Source: Metallyticus violacea (lineage: Eukaryota; Arthropoda; Insecta; Mantodea; Metallyticidae). Taken from it: a DNA stretch of 64,000 bases. A program made the position numbers and the translations under genes. Location of the stretch: contig CM060846.1 of the NCBI GenBank assembly GCA_030762175.1, positions 304,578,512 to 304,642,511 on the forward strand, given 5' to 3'. Below are positions 34,034 to 44,345 of this stretch, piece after piece. Position 1 is the stretch's first letter. Each line of letters starts with the position of its first letter. The notes beneath the pieces are model-generated. The model worked only from the letters and a program-made list of their open reading frames with translations. It was not told the DNA's origin and searched no databases.

Positions 34034-34488
34034 GTTTTAACCTGAATGTTGTACCATTCAAAGAGAAAGCTTTTAGTATTTTAGTTTATATCATGCCTAT
34101 TGCCAGTTTGTTGTGTCTCAAAATTATTTAGTGACCATCACATGTAATTTTAACAAATTTGTTATTAAATTTAAATCTGAACATCTTCTATAATCCCAGG
34201 TATTTAAAGAAAGAAACTAAATGGATGAGATGTGCAATATAAATGAACATAGAAATCAATGAGAAAGGCATTTAAAGAAGATACAAATGGAGCAAAGAAT
34301 TGAAAATGACCAACATTCAATTAATTGGATGAAATAGGAAAGACAATTAGAGTGAGTTAAAGGTGCACGATGACAGAAGCCAGAGGATGTAACAAAATAA
34401 GTAACTTATTTAAAGTTATTATAGTGCTCAGAAATATGAGAGTTAATATGAACTTAATCCTAAAACATTTATAACAAGAAATACTAAC
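34034..34488. other. Intron without recognised feature
   Basis: Intron sequence 3' of the kinase-end exon in transcript order. Nothing recognised. Confidence 0.45.
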
Positions 34489-34716
34489 TATCAAAATAGC
34501 TAGTATCCTCTTCATGGTCTATCTGAGGAACAAATTCTGCTTTCTGTCTTAGAAGTGAATTCCAGTCCACTCCATTAAAATAAGGATGTTCTTTAACTTC
34601 TTGAGGGCCCCCTGTTCCCAGTCGATCTCTTGCATTCTGTTGTAATAATGCTGTTATTATATCCTTTGCTTCGGGCTGAACTGGCCAGTCATCATCATCA
34701 GGCCATTCTATGTCAT
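34489..34716 (-). CDS. MAST: MAST kinase exon: end of kinase domain and AGC tail
   Basis: Third exon, minus strand, with acceptor CTTGCAG and donor GTTAGT (exon ends GAT A). The peptide opens DDIEWPDDDDWPVQPEAKD and continues through LLQQNARDRLGTGG, with the conserved DRLG of subdomain XI. It then has HPYFNGVDWNSLLRQKAEF and ends EEDTSYFD, the start of the AGC C-terminal extension characteristic of MAST. The split Asp codon (G|AT) matches the donor at 50242, and the final A joins CT of the next exon to give Thr (YFDTRMDRY). An ATT/AAT microsatellite begins only about 14 bases beyond the acceptor, leaving a very short pyrimidine tract (see findings). Confidence 0.95.
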
Positions 34717-34729
34717 CTGCAAGAAACAG

Positions 34730-34730
<1 letters not shown>

Positions 34731-34789
<59 letters not shown>

Positions 34790-34800
34790 GTTGTTGTTAT
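34731..34800. repeat. (ATT)n microsatellite next to a splice acceptor
   Basis: About 20 ATT units, then GTT units. On the minus strand it is an AAT array ending 14 bases before the acceptor of the exon at 34489-34716. Confidence 0.97.
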
Positions 34801-35159
34801 CATCACTATTGCTGCTACTACTACTTTTGTTTATGTATTAAAAAAGACACTGTACAACAGGAATGTTCTTTCAGTTATTGCTTGAGGGTGACAAGATATT
34901 TTAAGGAAGACCTTTAAGGGTATATTGTTTGACATAATCATTCACTCTTATTTTTTTGAAGACTATCTAAATGAACCGTTTTCTACATTTTCACTTTTCG
35001 TGCTTAGTTGTTAACTTATTTTACAAACATGCTTAATTTACATGTACTTCCTTGCTGTTAATACGATGTAGGTACAAACAAATGAAAACATTCTCTATTG
35101 ATATAAAAATACAGCCATTTTAATTTTGATTAATAATATATTTGAATTTTCTCAATTTA

Positions 35160-35480
35160 ATCAAATTTGAAATCCAACACAGTGAAGCATGCATTAGTAA
35201 TCTCTTCTGAATCAAACTATTTAAACACACTCTTTTTGGCTTTAATTCCTGGAGATTTACTCAGGACATGTTTCACGGACCTTGTCCATGTCCTTAGCTG
35301 TTAAATGACTGTTTCATTTGTTGAAGTTGTGTTATGTGTCTGGGTCGACTCTGGTGGTCTTGAGATAAACTTGAATAAAGTTTAACAATTGCGGATATGG
35401 ACGAGGTCCACAAAACATGTTCTGAGTAAATCTCCTGTAAATGAAGTCAGAAAGTGTGTGCTTAAATAATTTGATTCAGA
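35160..35480. mobile_element. Palindromic PLE-derived element
   Basis: The left arm (about 35205-35312) and right arm (about 35388-35480) are reverse complements. Examples are AATCTCTTCTGAATCAAACT with its counterpart ATTTGATTCAGAAGAGATTA, and AGATTTACTCAGGACATGTT with AACATGTTCTGAGTAAATCT. The minus-strand hammerhead-like unit has core CTAAGGA (drifted from CTGANGA), helix II GGAC/GTCC and GAAACATGTCC. The left flank CCAACACAGTGAAGC is the tail box of this family. No target duplication was convincing. Confidence 0.7.
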
Positions 35481-35940
35481 AGAGATTATTCATTTGTATA
35501 TTATTTATTTCCTAAAATTAATTATTTAGCAAATGGTAACATCTTCACTTTAGCAAAGTTATTAACTGGTTCTTCAAGAGAGATTTTTTATGCCAGGATT
35601 TGAGCTCCAACTTTATTGAATATTTATTCTGCCATATCTATTTATCTTAGAAATATTGACTGGAACATAGCTGAAGTATCTTTTCTTATCTATTATATTG
35701 AATTATTATTAGTATTTATACTCCGGTTTTGCAAAACAACCACATTATACACGACCATTAAAATTAGTTGATTGTCCACCATATTAGTTTGGTTTGATTT
35801 GTGTATCTAGTATAGATTATATTTTTTGTTTCTGTCTCTTTTTCATTCACGTTAAGTATAATTAAACCTGTGGCTAACGATTTGTTAGTCTTGAGTTAAA
35901 TCAGATTTATAGTTGGTGTGAAACAATTCCTTGAATTTTG

Positions 35941-36390
35941 TGCTGTGTGTGTTAAGTGTAGCTCACATAACATACTTTGTGTGGCATGTGAACGGTAAGT
36001 TTAGCCTACATACGGGAGTTTTGTGTTGCACATGGCAATACATAGTTTAATCTAATGTTGTGTCCGAATTTGAGTGCAAAGCTGTTTGTGTTAAGTGTAG
36101 CTCACATGACATAGTTTTGTGTGGCGTGTGAAGGGTAAGTTTAGCCCACGTATGGGAGTTTTATGTTGCATGTGGTTGTTAAGTGCAGCTTATGTAGTTT
36201 AATCTAGTGTTGTGTCCGAGTTTTGAGTGCAAAGCTGTGTGTAGAGTGTAGCTCACATGACATAGTTTTGTGTGGCATGTGAAGGGTAAGTTTAGCCTAC
36301 GTATGGGAGATTTTGTTGTGTGTGGTTAAGTGTAACTTACGTAGTTTAATCTAGTGTTGTGTCCGAGTTTGAGTGCTAAAGAGGGTGATT
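35941..36390 (+). repeat. 5' UTR tandem monomers of a LINE
   Basis: Three direct repeats of about 140-150 bp just upstream of the LINE ORF1. Units are marked by GTGTAGCTCACAT at 35956, 36095 and 36246 and by TTTAATCTA(A/G)TGTTGTGTCCGA at the end of each. Tandem 5' monomers act as promoters in some LINEs (known for mouse L1); a promoter role here is inference. Confidence 0.8.
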
Positions 36391-37468
36391 TGAGCAGTAA
36401 CTGTGGTGCATGTCGTAGGAAGGTGAGTTCAGGCGTGTTTTGTAATGGGTATCAGTTATGGTTTTATTGGACTTGTGCTAAAACTAACAGTGATATTGTT
36501 GTTGCTTCTGACCAGTGGTATTTTGAACTTTGTAAATAAAAAGTCTTAGTTGTGAAGTAAGAGGAAACTATTTTCCAACTGCGAGAGGAACTGGCACTTG
36601 CAAAGATGCAGATTGAGAGCTATTGCTCACCAATTTAAGTAAATAGTAAATCACCTGAATTCAAGGTTGTGCCAAGGAATAATCGCAAAAGGAGGAAAGT
36701 ATTCTCTGCTGATGAGCTACCACTATTCCTCTGGTAAACAGATTCAATGTACTTGGAAGATTGGAAGCTCACCAGAGCACAAGTCCTCCTCCAGTAGCAG
36801 ATGCTAAGAATAAGGGAAAGAGTAAGATTTTGTTGCTAGGTAGTAGTCATGGGAGGGGCATAATATCCCTACTGAAGGACAACTTGGGTAGCGATTATGA
36901 TGATGTGAGCATTTTTAAGCCAAGTGCTGGACTTGCTGATGTCACAAAAGACTTGGGAAAACTAACTGCTGATTTCAGTAAGAATGATCATGCAATTGTT
37001 GATGGTGCAGGTAATAGACTTGATATAGATAAGAATTATCAGATTGAGCAAGATCTTGGTGACATTAGCGCTAAATGTAGGCATACCAATGTGAAGGTTC
37101 TGGGACTGTTAGATGGGCATGATAGGCCTCAGCTTCATAGGAGGGTGTGGGGTATGAATCTGAGGCTTGAGCGTGCATTGATGACACCCAGAAACTCCCA
37201 CATTTGTATGATAGATGTAAATCACCTAGGTAGAGATAATTTTACTGTACATGGCCTGCACTTGATTTCTATACGCAAAAAGCATCTTTTGCTCCTTATT
37301 GCTGACAGAATCAAGGGTAACATTCCTGTTGTTATTAACAGTTCAAGGGCCCATTTTTTTATGATAAAGACACCTGATCCAGGCCAGAAATTCATCAAGT
37401 CAAACTTAATAATAGTTAATGTTAAATCAATCATATCAATGATCATGGTAGCACAGAAAATGAAGTAA
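36354..37468 (+). pseudogene. LINE ORF1: PHD finger plus SGNH esterase
   Basis: ORF1 of a CR1/Jockey-group LINE. The first part (36354-36539) is a decayed PHD-type zinc finger: NCGACRRKVSSGVFC, WFYWTCAKTNSD and ASDQWYFELCK, with one Cys and the zinc-binding His replaced by Tyr. After stops, 36761-37468 is open: KSKILLLGSSHGRGIISLLK (the SGNH block I motif, normally GDSHGRG, Ser kept), DHAIVDGAGNRLD (block III, GxND altered) and FTVHGLHLISIRKKHLLLLI (catalytic DxxH region, His kept). Such esterase ORF1 proteins are known in CR1-type elements and are thought to aid membrane or RNP steps. Almost adjacent to ORF2, which starts at 37471. Confidence 0.8.
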
Positions 37469-37470
37469 AA

Positions 37471-38640
37471 TTGAAGAGTATTCAGCAAACAATAAAAAAT
37501 CTCTGTATATTTCATCAAGACATTAGAGAACTTAGAAGCAAAACAGATGAATTATTAAATGGCCTAACTTGTGGCAATATAAAACCACATATTATCTGCC
37601 CATGTGAGCATCATTTTAAACAACAGGAATTATCACACTTGTCATTACATGGCTATTGTCCGGGAGCAGGAGCTTCAAGGAAAAAACTAAATAATGGAGG
37701 AGTTTGCATTTATATCAGGCAGGATGTACCATATAAAGCATTAAATGTATTAAAATTTAATTCAGAACAGGACATTGAATTATGCACAATCCAATTGGAT
37801 AGCAACAATACAAAAATAATTATAATTGCTATTTATCGCTCACCATTAGGAAACTTTGAAACTTTCTTGATGAAACTTGAAGATACCTTAAATTTTTTAT
37901 TTAAGCCTAAGAATAAAATACTTATATGTGGGAAGATAAATATTGATTACTTAATGCCAAGTGTAAGAATGAATAACTGCATATGTGGTGCATATAATTA
38001 ACTTTCCCACCAGGATTGATAAAAACTCTAGTACAGCAATAGATAATATATTTGTAAATTGAGACAAACTGTCATTATATTCTGTGTCTTCATTGATTGA
38101 TGGTCTCTCTGACCATGATGCTCAAGTAATAGTGAAACAAAATTCTACAGTATAACTCAAAGAATGCTACAGATATATAAAATATAGAGATAATAATGAT
38201 ACTAACCTCAATAAAATGGCAGAGACACTTCACCAAGAATTGTGTAATAGTGTCTTCAGTGCAAATGATGTTAATAGTAAATTCAACAATTTTTTACACA
38301 TTTTTAAATTGTATTTTGAAGCATATTTCCCACTAAAAATTAAAAAAAGAAGTTATGATATGAGAAGGTAATGGTTAACCCAAGGAATTAAATCTTGTCA
38401 ACATAAAAGACGATTATATAATGAGCAAAAGCTCAGTAAAGACCCTAAATTAAAAAGAAATTTTAGAAAGTATTGTAAGATACTTAGGAAAGTCAAAAGC
38501 AGCAAAAGGCTCCATTACCAAACACTTATCAGTCAGTCAAAAAACAAAATAAAAACTACTTGGAATATAATAAAACAAGAAACAGGCAAATTTTGCAACA
38601 AGATGATGCAATAATCTTAAGCATTAAAATCAAGAGATAC
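37471..38640 (+). pseudogene. LINE ORF2 N-part: AP-endonuclease
   Basis: The endonuclease starts three bases after the ORF1 stop. The open frame 37471-38001 has FHQDIRELRSKTDELLNGLT, IICPCEHHFKQQELSHLSLH, NNGGVCIYIRQDVPYKALNV and IIIAIYRSPLGNFETFLMKL. It then has ILICGKINIDYL, where the usual GDFN/GDINI Asp is Lys, which should abolish cleavage. After frameshifts, LIDGLSDHDAQVIV (about 38098-38135) shows the conserved SDHD. The enzyme would nick target DNA for reverse transcription. Two or more stops interrupt it. Confidence 0.85.
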
Positions 38641-40600
38641 AACACCCTGCAGATGTAGCAAATGTGTTTAATGATTACTTTCTTAATGTAACAAAAAATT
38701 TAAATTTATATTCTTGTGATAAAAGAAATGCTTTAAAAATTTTACAATCATCAACTCCCCGTCAAAATAATGAGTTCAAACCAGGTATCACTACCCAACT
38801 AGAAATTAGTAATATCATTAGAAAACTAAAATCTAAAAACTCTTCTGGCTATGATGAGATTAACAGCAAAATCATAAAGGCCTGTGAAGGAAATTAGTAC
38901 CCCCTTTAGTCACTTGTGTGATGAAACTTAACATTCTGTGTATTTCCCGAGAGGATAAAATATTCAATAGTGAGGCCTCTGTTCAAAAAGGGAGAAAAGA
39001 TAAATGTCTCTAATTATAGACCTACAGCTACTTCATCTACATTTTCTAAGGTGTTGAGAAAGTAATGTACAATAGGCCTTACCATTACCTAGAAAGTAAC
39101 AATATTCTAGTTAGTGATCAGTTTGACTTTAGAAAAGGAATTTCAACAGAAAATGAAATCTACAAAATCACTAATGAAATTTTAACTGCATTTAATGAAA
39201 GAATACATGTAGGAGGAATATTCTGTGACTTAGCAAAGGCTTTTGATTGTGTCAATCATGAAATTTTGATAGATAAATTGGCTTTCTATGGAATGAAAAA
39301 CCAATATTTAAAATAGTTTATATCCTACCTTGACAAAAGGAAACAAAAAGTAGTGATAAATTGTCCCTTCAAAAATAAAAACAATGCATCAGAGTGGGGA
39401 ATGATTAACCATGGAGTGCCTCAAGGATCTGTTCTGGGCCCTCTATCTATCCAAGATGTAGGAAATACTGTTCTATTTGCAGATGACACAAGCATATTGA
39501 TAAATGGAAAGAGCCTTAATGATTGTGCCATTAAATTAAATCTGGTTCTCAGTTCATTGTGTGTTTGGTTCAAAGTAAACAAATTGTCTCTAAATCTAGA
39601 TAAAACAAATGATATGAAATTCATTACTCATAGATCTTCAGATCCACAATTACAGAAAGGATATTATAACAGTGTACTTTCACAAACCAAATATATTAAT
39701 TTGCTTGGTTTAATAACTGATAACCTTCTGAATTGGAAAGATCACATTGATCTTATTACGCCCAAACTTAGCAGTGCATGCTATGCAATATGTGCATTAG
39801 TAATGTTGGAATCAATTAAGACTTTAAAACTAGTTTATTATGCTTATTTCAACTCAATAATGAAGTACGGCCTAATATTTTGGGGAAATTCAGTTAAAAG
39901 TGAACGTGTCTTCCTATTACAGAAAAAAGTCATACAAATAATCGCTGGTACACATAGCAGACATTCATGCAGAAACCTCTTTAGGAAATTTGAAATTTTA
40001 ACTCTTCCTTGTGAATATATTTTATCCCTCATGAACTTTTATATAAGAAATAAACAAAAATTTGTCCAAAATCAAAATATACATGACAAGCATACTAGAC
40101 AAAAAGCAAATCTACATCGCCCAATTTCAGCACTTTCATCAAAAAAGGCGTTTATTATGAATGCTTTTTGGTATACAATGCTCTTCCCTCTAGCCTAAAA
40201 GCCTTCATAAACAATGACAATTCCTTTAAATCTGCTCTTAGAAAATACCTATGTAAAAAGGCCTATTATTCTGTAAAGGAATATATGAGTGACAATATTA
40301 TACTTTACAACATATCAATGCAATGTATAAGTAAACATGTATATAATAAAATTTGTATGATTAAGTGACTTGTCTGTTTTTGTTGTTTGGTTGAGTTGTT
40401 CTAGGGTGTTCTTTTTCATTTTTATTGTAATTATTTATGTAGATGCAGAAAATTTTTTGTAAATATAGATTGAAAGCTACTGTGGTAATTGTGTATTACA
40501 AGTTCAATGTTCGTAGGTCTCTGTGGCTGCTCCATGAACTCACTGAATGCTCCGAGAACTAACCAACTTTCTGCTCCACTGCTAAAATCATTAATTAGGT
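38641..40600 (+). pseudogene. LINE ORF2 C-part: reverse transcriptase and 3' end
   Basis: RT of the same LINE. 38664-38897: EISNIIRKLKSKNSSGYDEI. 39065-39316: FDFRKGISTENEIYKITNEI, GGIFCDLAKAFDCVNHEILI, the first catalytic Asp kept. 39353-40198: INHGVPQGSVLGPLSIQDVG, then VLFADDTSILINGK (FADD kept). Between GSVLGPL and SIQDVG the usual LFLLYINDLP segment is missing, an in-frame deletion of about ten residues. The thumb and C-terminal region follow (LNWKDHIDLITPKLSSACYA; MKYGLIFWGNS). A frameshift near 40170 separates the YNALPSSLKAFINNDNSF tail, ending at 40368. Approximate 3' end near 40600. Confidence 0.88.
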
Positions 40601-41837
40601 AATGCAATCTACTAAAGTTGTTGATGATAACAAATTCAACATCTTTAAAACAGAAAAAACTATTTGTTAGAGGCAGCCTTAACTTGTATTATGAGAAGAA
40701 GTTTTAATACATAAATTTTTTCTGAATATGCCACTGGCAGCTTCTGTAGGTTCTTTAAATTTTTAACATGAGGCAAATAATAAGTAGATGAAAGCTGTTC
40801 TGCCAAAGGAAGTTGCTTTTCCAGCAGGTCAACATTTAGAAAATTTAGATATTTATTGATTAGAGTTTTTCAGCATTTCATCATTCAATAAAAACTTCTC
40901 TTGTTTGAAGCATGCACATTGCTCCCATTATATCCTGATTCTATAAGAATCAGTGGGCAAACTCATCCATAATTAAAATAGTACATTTGTTTGTTTTTTT
41001 CCGAGATTGTCTCATCAAAGTGCTATGCCTTCTAGATGTCAGACCACAGCCCTCCATCTATTTGTTGCATCCCATTCTATGCTGCTACTGTTGTTAGTCA
41101 GCGACTTTACCTTTTTCACCAATTCATTTTGTAGCTTTTTGCTTCTTAGATTCATGAATTATTCTTTGGTGTTTTTGATCAGACTCTCATTATTATCAAA
41201 ATTAAATCCATTCAGTATCCTGAAAATGATGGCAGTACATATCATTGAAAGCTTGGAGTAATATATCGTCATCTCTATGTTGATCTCCTGATTACTTATC
41301 ACACAGTAAGATGTTTCTTAAATACAGAGCTACTCAAAGCAACATTGTTTATTTAGAAACTGAAAATGCTCATTCAGCTCTCAGCATCAGATAAATGATG
41401 CCTGGCTGATGAATACATGTTTTTTACTGACTTGCTTTGACAGACTGATTTGTATCAGAAAAGAAGAACATCCCAGCAATTTCAAGAATGGGCAAGTTGT
41501 TTTCTATTGAAATGTCTAGAAGGAATGGATCATTACTTGTCTGGGAATTGTTGATCAGAAGATGATGATGCCATATTCTGAGTGGCTGCTGCCAGAATCC
41601 ATAATGGGACAAGGCATTGCTGGATGATATCATTGTCTTAAGCCTCAAGCTATTACCTGAAACTTCATGTTTTTTTTTCTAAAGACACAATTAGCCCCAA
41701 TGAATCTCATCTTTTATTTCACAAGTATTTATAAAAGTAGAATGTTTGAATATGAATGGATGAAGGAACAAATGAATATTTACAACCATTTAAATATAAA
41801 ACAATTTTTTCAATCAAAATAAATTTTATAACATAAT
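40601..41837. other. Intron with weak unclassified coding traces
   Basis: Minus-strand frames such as 41424-41648 (SSSNALSHYGFWQQPLRIWH) and about 41010-41260 (FMNLRSKKLQNELVKKVKSL, IEWDATNRWRAVV) look like decayed protein-coding sequence, but I cannot assign a family. An old transposase is the likeliest explanation (inference). Confidence 0.3.
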
Positions 41838-42704
41838 GAGGGTGCCAAAAAATGTATACATACTTCACAGTAGATATCTATTTAATATATTTCAAAATTG
41901 GGCTGAAAAACAACAGTAATGTGTGATATGATGTTCTGTAAATAGATGTGACTCACATACATTAGGATAGCATTGCTGCACGACAGGTAAATCAACAATG
42001 AAGTCAAGATTATCATAAATCGACAATGAACAAAGGAAATCAAGATTATTTTATGATGTTTTGTAAACAGATGTGACTCCAATTACATTATGCTAGCATT
42101 GCTACAGCAAAATGGAGCCAAGATAAATGGAGTCAAGATCATTGATCGAACAGTGGAAAGCAATTTTGAAGCAGTATTCGAAAATCGATAATGTTGTTGA
42201 AGTTCAAAGGAAATGGGGACATGTGTACACAACAGAACTGTCAACATGAGTAACAATTGCATGCATTCCAGACAAATTTGAGACTCATGGTATTGTATGT
42301 GATGTTCACAAGGGCAGATCTGGGAGATCTTGGCACAGCAACAAACCCAGCATCCTTGACTATGATTTTGGAATGTTTTGAGCACTCATGAAGAGGTACA
42401 ATTGATTTTCCACCCTGTTCTTCAAATCTAACTTGGTTGGACTTCTACCTATGGGGGACTCTTAAGGATGTTGTATACCATAGAAAACCAGCTACACTGG
42501 CAGCACTTCTGGAAGAAATTTAAATGGCATGTGCTGCAATCGCTGAGGACACTTTTGTAAACATTACTCAATCAGTAACTGTTGTAACTGTAAAAGTCTA
42601 AGATGATTAGTGCTCATCATTTTCTGTTTGTGTGAATTCAGTTGTGTTATGTTAACACAGTTTTTTCTTTGCTTGAAAAGTGTATACATTTTTGGCACCC
42701 TCTG
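41838..42704 (+). mobile_element. Internally deleted mariner-type element
   Basis: Terminal inverted repeats GAGGGTGCCAAAAAATGTATAC (from 41838) and GTATACATTTTTGGCACCCTC (ending about 42703). Plus-strand coding remains: IDRTVESNFEAVFENR near 42140, FQTNLRLMVL near 42265, then directly the C-terminal region LDFYLWGTLKDVVYHRKPAT LAALLEE near 42435-42520. The middle of the transposase, including most of the catalytic domain, is deleted. It also carries an imperfect direct repeat of about 120 bp (starting about 41928 and 42050). A non-autonomous derivative. Confidence 0.85.
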
Positions 42705-43587
42705 TATATAACTTACTATATTTTAACATACTAATGAAGCCCCAATCCTTAGTTCAGCAGTAGATTTCTCTGGAATATCTGGAGAACTTTAACCTTGTCC
42801 ACTCTTATTTGCCACTCACAAAATAAATACAATATACAAAACTACTACCTATTAGAATATAATATAGCATTATAATATTAGCTATTTACCTCCATACATA
42901 TTATATAGTTAAAAATTCTAATGCTAATATACTAGCTCTCCCATACTATAACCCCCTGGTTGCATATATGGGATAAAGCTACTATAATTCATTTTTACTT
43001 TCCAAACTTTTCTTGTCCTTTTCTGAAGTTCCTTATCCATTTATAGCTTATATTTTATAAAAATATTCCCATAATTTTAATCTTTCTATCCTTGACTTTG
43101 CCAACTACTACTACCATGAAATCAGTGATACTTTGCCCCAAGGCACAGGGTTTTTCCTATGAGCAATTCCCATTCATTTCTGTGCCATGTATTTTATTTT
43201 ATTGTTTTACCCTCCCACTAATCACAGAGATCTGACATGTTGGCTAACCAGTTAATGAGTGGTGCACTCACCCACAGTCAGAACATTCTGGAGAAAACAA
43301 AACTGATTGCACTGTATATACCTATGGTTAATTAATATTTTAGAATTATAAGTATACTTTTCACATTTTTTCTTTAATACTACTGCTTACATCAGTCCTA
43401 CACTGTCTCCCTTGATACCCATGCTGTGTAAATAGGGTTCTGCATTAAATGTGCAACCTAGCTGTGCAACTCACTGACTCAAATTTAGCAATTAATTAAA
43501 ATTTTTCTATATTTGTTGTATGTCTTAAACAGTTAATGACAAGTAAAACACTTGGTATTTTACCCAAATGGCCATGGCTCCCTGGTA

Positions 43588-44344
43588 CGAGGGGTATTTT
43601 TTTTCAACCTCCAATCACTCTGCTAAGTGACCAGACAAGCATAAGGAGCCAGATCGACACACTGTGCTACTGCACTACAACCCATCGTAATGTCCACGAA
43701 GGGCTCATTCAATACATTAATTGGAACTGAGCAACAGGCGCTTTAATGGATTGGCATGATTGATTCCCCTACCAAGTGAGAGTTGCAAAGTGTTACTCAT
43801 TTTCTACAGGCAAAAGGGAATAGTAGAGTAGAAATTCATCACAAATTGAGTTGTGTTTATAGTGCAAACTGTATGAATGAGGGTGTTATGATAAACGGTG
43901 TAGGAAATTAAAGAAGGTCAAACTGATATTCTTAAAGAAGATGACAAGAATGCAGGTCTGTCAATAGTGAAGACCTTGTTCAATGACTTGATCAAGTGGT
44001 TCAAGAGAGAGAGAGGTTTACCATCAGTGAGATGTCAAGAGGAATTTCCGGTGGTCAGCTCTGACACAATTGTTTCAGAACACCTAAGCTATCAAAAACT
44101 TTGTGCTTGCTGGTATGCATGCATCCCAAAATAGATCTATCTTCATAAACTTGCTCAACCTTCTATGAAGAGAATATTGGAAAGCTCGTCTATTGGCATT
44201 ACAAATGTCTTGATCTTCATGGTGGCTATGTGGAAAAATTAAACTGTGACTGTACTTGACTCCTGGTAATAAACCATTTTGTGATTTACATTTGTCATTT
44301 TGTTATGCCCCATCTGATGTTGAAAATAAAAAATAGCCCTCATA
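43588..44344 (+). mobile_element. Decayed, internally deleted mariner-type element
   Basis: Inverted ends CGAGGGGTATTTTTTTTCAAC (43588) and GTTGAAAATAAAAAATAGCCC TC (44319-44342), with TA on the left side. Plus-strand remains: DTIVSEHLSYQKLCACWYAC (about 44058-44130), matching the ERLGYRKVCARWVP block, and CLDLHGGYVEKLN (about 44210-44245), the mariner C-terminal CLxxxGxYVEK. The catalytic core between them is lost. It lies immediately left of LINE copy B. Confidence 0.8.
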
Positions 44345-44345
44345 T

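Noticed and set aside
34630..34917. Poly-tyrosine frame beside a MAST exon
   Set aside because: Translation of the ATT microsatellite on the strand opposite the gene.
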